Origin: Plutella xylostella
Taxonomy: Eukaryota > Arthropoda > Insecta > Lepidoptera > Plutellidae
Direction: 5' to 3'
Length of the DNA stretch: 64,000 nt
NCBI RefSeq assembly: GCF_932276165.1
Contig: NC_063984.1
Coordinates: 9,741,501 to 9,805,500, forward strand
A model generated the notes under the pieces. The model was not told the DNA's origin, did not search any database, and worked only from the letters and a program-made list of their open reading frames with translations. A program made the translations under genes and the position numbers. Numbering within the stretch: position 1 is the first letter of the stretch; every line of letters starts with the position of its first letter. Positions 59,099 to 64,000 of the stretch are shown piece after piece.

Positions 59099-60257
59099 CA
59101 CGAAATTTTTAATCATCCGTATCTCGTTAAGTTTTTAACTTATCTGCTACCCATTTAGTAAGAACACTAACATGAACAAAAACTTTAATAAAAGCGTTTT
59201 TCTAATATAAAAAACCTTAAGATAAAAAAGTCCACGGAAATGAAGATTTTTTAGGATTTGTTGAAATCCACCCATATACTCATTACATTAATATATTGTA
59301 ATGGGGTATATGACAATATTATCTACCAACAACCTATGTCTTGGCCGTGGCAAAAGTGGTAAGGAAGCCAAAATTTAGTGTTTTGGAAGACCATTTTGGG
59401 TAAAATTATTCTGCGACTTTGAATACCTAGTTCGTGAATTCGCTGTAACCGCTGTATAGGTATGTGATTTCGAAGGCGCTAAAAGGATAACTGTAAGAGC
59501 AGTAAATTACATGGAATGCTTATTTCCTTATTCAGTTTGACCCAGTTCTTCAACAACATAATTCTATTGAACTTTAGTAACGACCAAAAACCTATAACGA
59601 TTATTAGGCAATATACAATCAAACCATTCTATCAAATAATCCCAAATGATTGAGACAACATACTTACGAAATCAAATAAACATAGTTACAGCATAATCAT
59701 ATTGGGAGCTAATAGCCCGAAAATGCTATGAATAAACAATAAAGAACCAATCCAATTTAGTTTAGTACCGTTCATATAGACCGCTAATGTTGGTCGTTGG
59801 TCAATGGTCTAAAATTACAAGATTAATGGAAGGTAAATGATATTTGTGCAGGATACTTGAACATCATCATGAAATAATTAAAGTAATTGATGTTTCCCAG
59901 AGTGAATTTAATAAGAAATGTGTATTTTTCGGTAGGTAGGTACTTTATTTTGTCTTAAGACGCGATTAAGCGACGGCCCAACAGAACTGAGGTGCAAAAC
60001 AACACATGAACTATAAATTAAATGAGTAGCTAAAAATTACATACATTTTGAAATGCCTCGGCAAGGTGCATAATAATATGTAATTTTAACCTTATCATAT
60101 TACTTGACTATAATATTTTCATCCAAAAGCAAACTTTGACTTAACAAAGCTAATAAACCAATACATTATAAAGCTGAATAAAACACACGACGGTCTAATA
60201 ACAATATTACCCAAACAGCTTCATTTGAGCCTAACGACTTGGAGCACGGCAAACCAT

Positions 60258-60322
60258 TATTAGATTACCCCCCATTTCAACTACCCACTATTTACTAGGA
60301 AAAGGGGGGTAAGTTAATCTAA
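60258..60322. repeat. Short hairpin with TTAGATTACCCCCC arms
   Basis: TTAGATTACCCCCCATTT and AAAGGGGGGTAAGTTAATCTAA pair across a loop of about 25 bases. Flanks give no clear target duplication. It may be a small MITE. Confidence 0.5.
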
Positions 60323-63300
60323 TGTTAATGGCGGCAGCGGTATTTTCTTGCAAGAATTCTTATTTTCGTGCCTTCAGAGACGTTTAGCGTTGACGTTTCT
60401 ATTCGAATAGGTTCGGAATAGCCGAATAGTAAGGCTGCATATCCATTATACAAACATATGCCGACTGAGTTATGCTGGGTGTTTACATTTTGCAAGCTTT
60501 AACTCGCTAACAGTTTGCCTACTGAGAACCACAGGCCAATGGGTCGGGTTGAATTTGAAGTCAATGCTCTATCAACGAAGGACAGCCAATCAAAAAACCT
60601 CATACTTAGTTATCGTCAATCTGACACTTATCATAAATAGATGTGCAATTTAGTTCCATCCACTACAGTGCATCCTTTAACAAGAAACCTCAGAATCATT
60701 GCCAGCAATATAGAAACATCTCATTTCATTTCCAACCAAATGATCTAAATCATCAGGCTTTACTGGCTTGAAAAAGTTGTGATTACGACTCAAGGAGAGT
60801 TCGACCTTACTGTCAGCTTACAGGGTTTAACTTGCATGGAATGAGCATCTGATTGTACAAGAACAGATGATGTCTCATATCGAAATCCATACATCGTAGC
60901 ATTTTTTACTAACTAGTTGCAATTTTTTATGCACGTGCCGCAGGTACTTTATGGTCCAGTGGTGCAGTAATGGGATGTGATTTTCTCATTTTCATGTTAT
61001 TTTATTTTAAATAAAATAAAGAAGCGTGCTCAATTTGTGTGACAAGTAAATCATAGGGGGCGCGCACACTTGCGGTTTTTCATTCATGCGTAGAGCTCCA
61101 TGTCGCGTGCTCACTTTGTGCAATATTTTGAGCCGAGCCTTCAGTTTTGTAGATTATCTACCTACTTAGGTTTGCTTTAATATTTTGACAACACTCACTA
61201 ACATATATTAAAAATAGGCATTAAGACATTACATTGTATAATAGTATTACTAAGAGGAGTAAAAATAGACCTGATTATGATAAATCCTAATGACGTGATT
61301 GAAAGCTACAGTGGCAAGTGTATATCAGTGGTACTGAGTACAGAGCCACATCCGGCGATGCGTCGAAACCTCAAGTACACGGTATATAGTACCTACTTCC
61401 ACTACCATTGATTCTTCTATATTATTGCTGATGGCAGCACGAAGCCACTTAAGCAAAAAAAACTTATTTTACTTCCAGTCCATTGTTAGTTCTGAAGTCG
61501 TTGATCGGTGGTTAAACATGGAAATGAGGGCTAGTTTTGTAATTGAGTTAGTTCTTGAAACGATCATTTGTGATATTTATCGTGAAAAAGTGATAATTAG
61601 GACAGTCCATCATAAAATGACCCTTGAATAAATCTAATTTCTTTTTATATTCATATCTGCTCAAAAAAAGTTGCCAGCTAAAAAAAGTTCTTCTTACCTA
61701 ATTAATTCGGACCCGAAACTAATAGTTTCAATATAAGAAAATCATATAAGTAGGTAAGATACCAAATCCTAATTCAAAATTATCGTTAAAAACCAATTTG
61801 ACCGGTAAATTAAGCACACAGTTACCGTTAGCCGAAACCGATTTCCCAACACTAATTCTGAAGACAAAGATGTTCAGTTCAGAAACAAAGCAGAACCGAT
61901 TCAGAAATAACAAGATTTTGGTGTAAAAATTATGACGCGGCTGAATTTTTGAGGTGCGGAGCGGAAACAATGTGATTTTAATGGCGACTATAATTTCATA
62001 GTTGATCCGTTAACAATATCTCTGGGTGATGATAAAAAAGTAATATCCCATTATTGAGGAGAGGCTGCGGCGGAGATGCGATCGGATGGAATCGATTTGT
62101 CGTCGCCGCGTGAAGTTTGTTTAGCGGAACGGGAGCGGCAGAAAAAACGACCAAAAAGCGTGCGCCGGCGCAGCCCGCTAGTACCAGCACGATCACTGGG
62201 GCTTTAAGTAAATAACTAACCTTTTATCGGTTATAGAGTTGGACGCCTCATTTTGAGCCGACCGTCGCTGTAACGGTTCACTTGGCCAATCATCACACCA
62301 ATGAATGAAGTTAGTTTAACTCTCAAACAACCTTGAAACCATTTCTTTCACGCGACATCCGTACTATCTGTACAAATATAGAACAACTCATTATAATAAA
62401 CTGCCATGTCATGTAGGTAATTGATAACATTACATGACTAAATTCACACGAGCAATGCTTAATGTTTATTAAGAAAATAACATAATAGCTCTGTGATCGT
62501 ATCTGTTTAATAGGTTCAGATTAATTCCGTGCCTAGGTGCCATTAGTGGCCTCAATAAAGTGTCATAGGGATTACTAAACCTAACATTTATTACTGCACG
62601 ATATTCATTTATTTCAAACACAATTAACGGGAAATTACCACTTTGAAAATTATCACGAATATAAAATGAACTTGATTAGAGATAAGAGCAATGAAATTCA
62701 GGCAAAGTTATGCAACAAAAGTCAAATAAACTTTGTACGTATTTCTAAGTACTCATTCAGGAAATGCATCTTTGGAATATGTATAATTTGGTCGTCGTAA
62801 ATAAAAATGTTTCCAAACATCCGCGTTGATGACAATCGCTTCCGGGCCACACATCGGGCCGCGGCCCTGTTATTAGCCGGCGAGGCCCGGGATCCGGCCA
62901 CGTGACAACCCAGTCTTACCACAAAACCATTTCAACACTACAAGCGAAAAAAAGCGTCCAACGGCGCCTTGTCATTAGCGACTTCCGAAAAGAACAGCCG
63001 ACAGTTTTTTCAACGTCTAGCGGTCATTTCAAAGAGACAACAAACTGACAAATTGATGCGATTTCAATTACCAAGGAAACTGCGGTAGTGCGCTCTGTCC
63101 GCTGGGAAATACAATACAATGACCCGATCACTTCTGCCTAATCTTTTGTTAAAGGTGCTGTGATGACTTGCATCAGCTGCGCCGAAACAAAAGACGATTA
63201 AAACCAGACAAAAAATACTGCAGCGATTTGAAACGATCCTTCAAAATATTGGTACAGTCTTATCAGTTCGGTCTAAATTCGATGTCACATGTCAAGGAAA

Positions 63301-64000
63301 ATCGCCGAAATAAATTAGCTAATGTGCATAAAGTGGCCTGGCTCGTGACCAACCTCCCCCCTCCCCCCTCACCCGCGCTCCGCGCCCCGCGCCCCAACAC
63401 GTCTGACGCGACGAGTTTTTGTCAATCTCCACGTCTTGAAATATTGGCACTGATAAAGCAATAAGGCTAAGTAATAAGGCATTTCCTGAAAAGGAAAACC
63501 TGTTTAGATACCTACATTTATTTAGAGACTGGTATTAGCGAGCATAAAATTATAAAGGAAATGTTTCGCCGTCGATTCAACATTTCTAACATGTTCTACA
63601 TAAATAGTATTTTATGTACAAATAAGCAAAGTCCCATCCACAAAATTCGAGGGACGTCCCGCACATCTCTTAAAATAAGTCCTGAAACTTACGGGACTTT
63701 AGTCATTAATCGGAAATCCCTGTCCAGTGTCCACACCAATCTTTATCTTTATCCTACATCAAAAATTAAGACAGATTAATCTAAAAGCTCTTCAATCAGG
63801 AAGCTCGTAAACTCTACGTTTCTAAATAAATTAAACTTTTCAATTAAGCTTTCATTGTCATTTACAAATTGCTAAAGTCATACAGAAAGGGGTATTGTAG
63901 CTTTAATAGGATTCACGACCGCAATTAATTAAGCTTCGCTAATAATCAATCGGCACCCACGAGCAATTACATCTGTCGAGCGGCCTTCGATACTGTCGAC

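Larger units (their letters stand above)
54849..59274. mobile_element. 4.4 kb TA-flanked inverted-repeat element with interspersed TTTCATTGCCGTGG motifs
   Basis: The left end TGGGTGAATTTC and right end GAAATCCACCCA are inverted repeats (one mismatch), each bordered by TA (54847-54848 and 59275-59276), fitting a TA target duplication. About 17 copies or variants of TTTCATTGCCGTGG lie near both ends (55028, 55447, 55637, 55795-55990, 59001-59098, and inverted at 59232). The interior holds a Helitron, two or three LINE fragments, a SINE and a foldback element, so much of the length is probably later insertion. No transposase recognised. Confidence 0.65.
39401..64000 (+). other. Probable long first intron of the 39169 gene, or intergenic, rich in transposable elements
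   Basis: No further coding exon was recognised on either strand. The stretch contains LINEs, SINEs, MITEs and one Helitron, each listed separately. Stretches where I see nothing identifiable: 39960-40690, 43000-43090, 44600-46180, 47110-49600, 53230-54840 and 59280-64000, apart from a small hairpin at 60260. Confidence 0.35.

Noticed and set aside
58765..59112. 115-codon ORF with a repeating FIAV pattern
   Set aside because: The pattern comes from translating the 21-base array, and the upstream part is LINE 3' UTR and microsatellite.

Overview
The window looks like nuclear DNA of a moth or butterfly (Lepidoptera). It is AT-rich and crowded with short inverted-repeat elements, Helitron fragments, tRNA-derived SINEs and 5'-truncated LINEs. 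Genes are split by GT-AG introns, with short GC-rich coding exons inside long AT-rich introns. There is no bacterial-type gene organisation. The assignment to Lepidoptera rests on the repeat types and on a recognisable aristaless gene; the species cannot be named from the sequence.

One gene is complete with high confidence: an aristaless (al) paired-like homeobox gene on the + strand. Four coding exons (17851-18053, 18587-18632, 20899-21092, 21352-21679) join in frame to give 256 residues. They carry an MGISE start, a Q50 homeodomain split at two positions, a conserved FTQLGF block and a C-terminal OAR motif. A splice acceptor sits 18 bases before the ATG, so at least one untranslated exon lies upstream. 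The best candidate is near 7624-7788 with a GTAAGT donor, which would make a ~10 kb 5' intron. The 3' UTR has a short duplicated unit that includes the stop codon.

A second + strand gene probably starts at 39169. It has a GC-rich promoter-like region (38620-38830) and a 77-codon first coding exon with an eh1-like FSIRTLM motif and a Gly-Asp-His repeat, ending at a GTCAGT donor. No following exon was recognised before the window ends, so its DNA-binding domain, if any, lies beyond 64000 or was missed. Moths and butterflies carry two neighbouring aristaless paralogues, so this could be the other copy's first exon, but that is a guess.

Layout: 1-7400 upstream intergenic sequence with MITEs, one Helitron and one CA microsatellite; 7440-7790 likely al promoter and leader exon; 7790-17832 the long 5' intron, holding a 2.7 kb inverted-repeat element; 17833-22030 al; 22225-23094 a GC-rich foldback element just behind al; 23100-38600 intergenic, with LINE and MITE debris and a few CpG-rich patches; 38620-39400 start of the second gene; 39401-64000 its probable first intron, dense with LINEs, SINEs and MITEs, including a 4.4 kb TA-flanked element (54849-59274) into which other elements appear to have inserted.

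The most unusual structure is a pair of TA-flanked inverted-repeat elements (12955-15621 and 54849-59274). Each is strewn with many copies of its own 12-14 base motif (CTCGGNATAWGG and TTTCATTGCCGTGG) and has no visible transposase. They share an architecture but not sequence.
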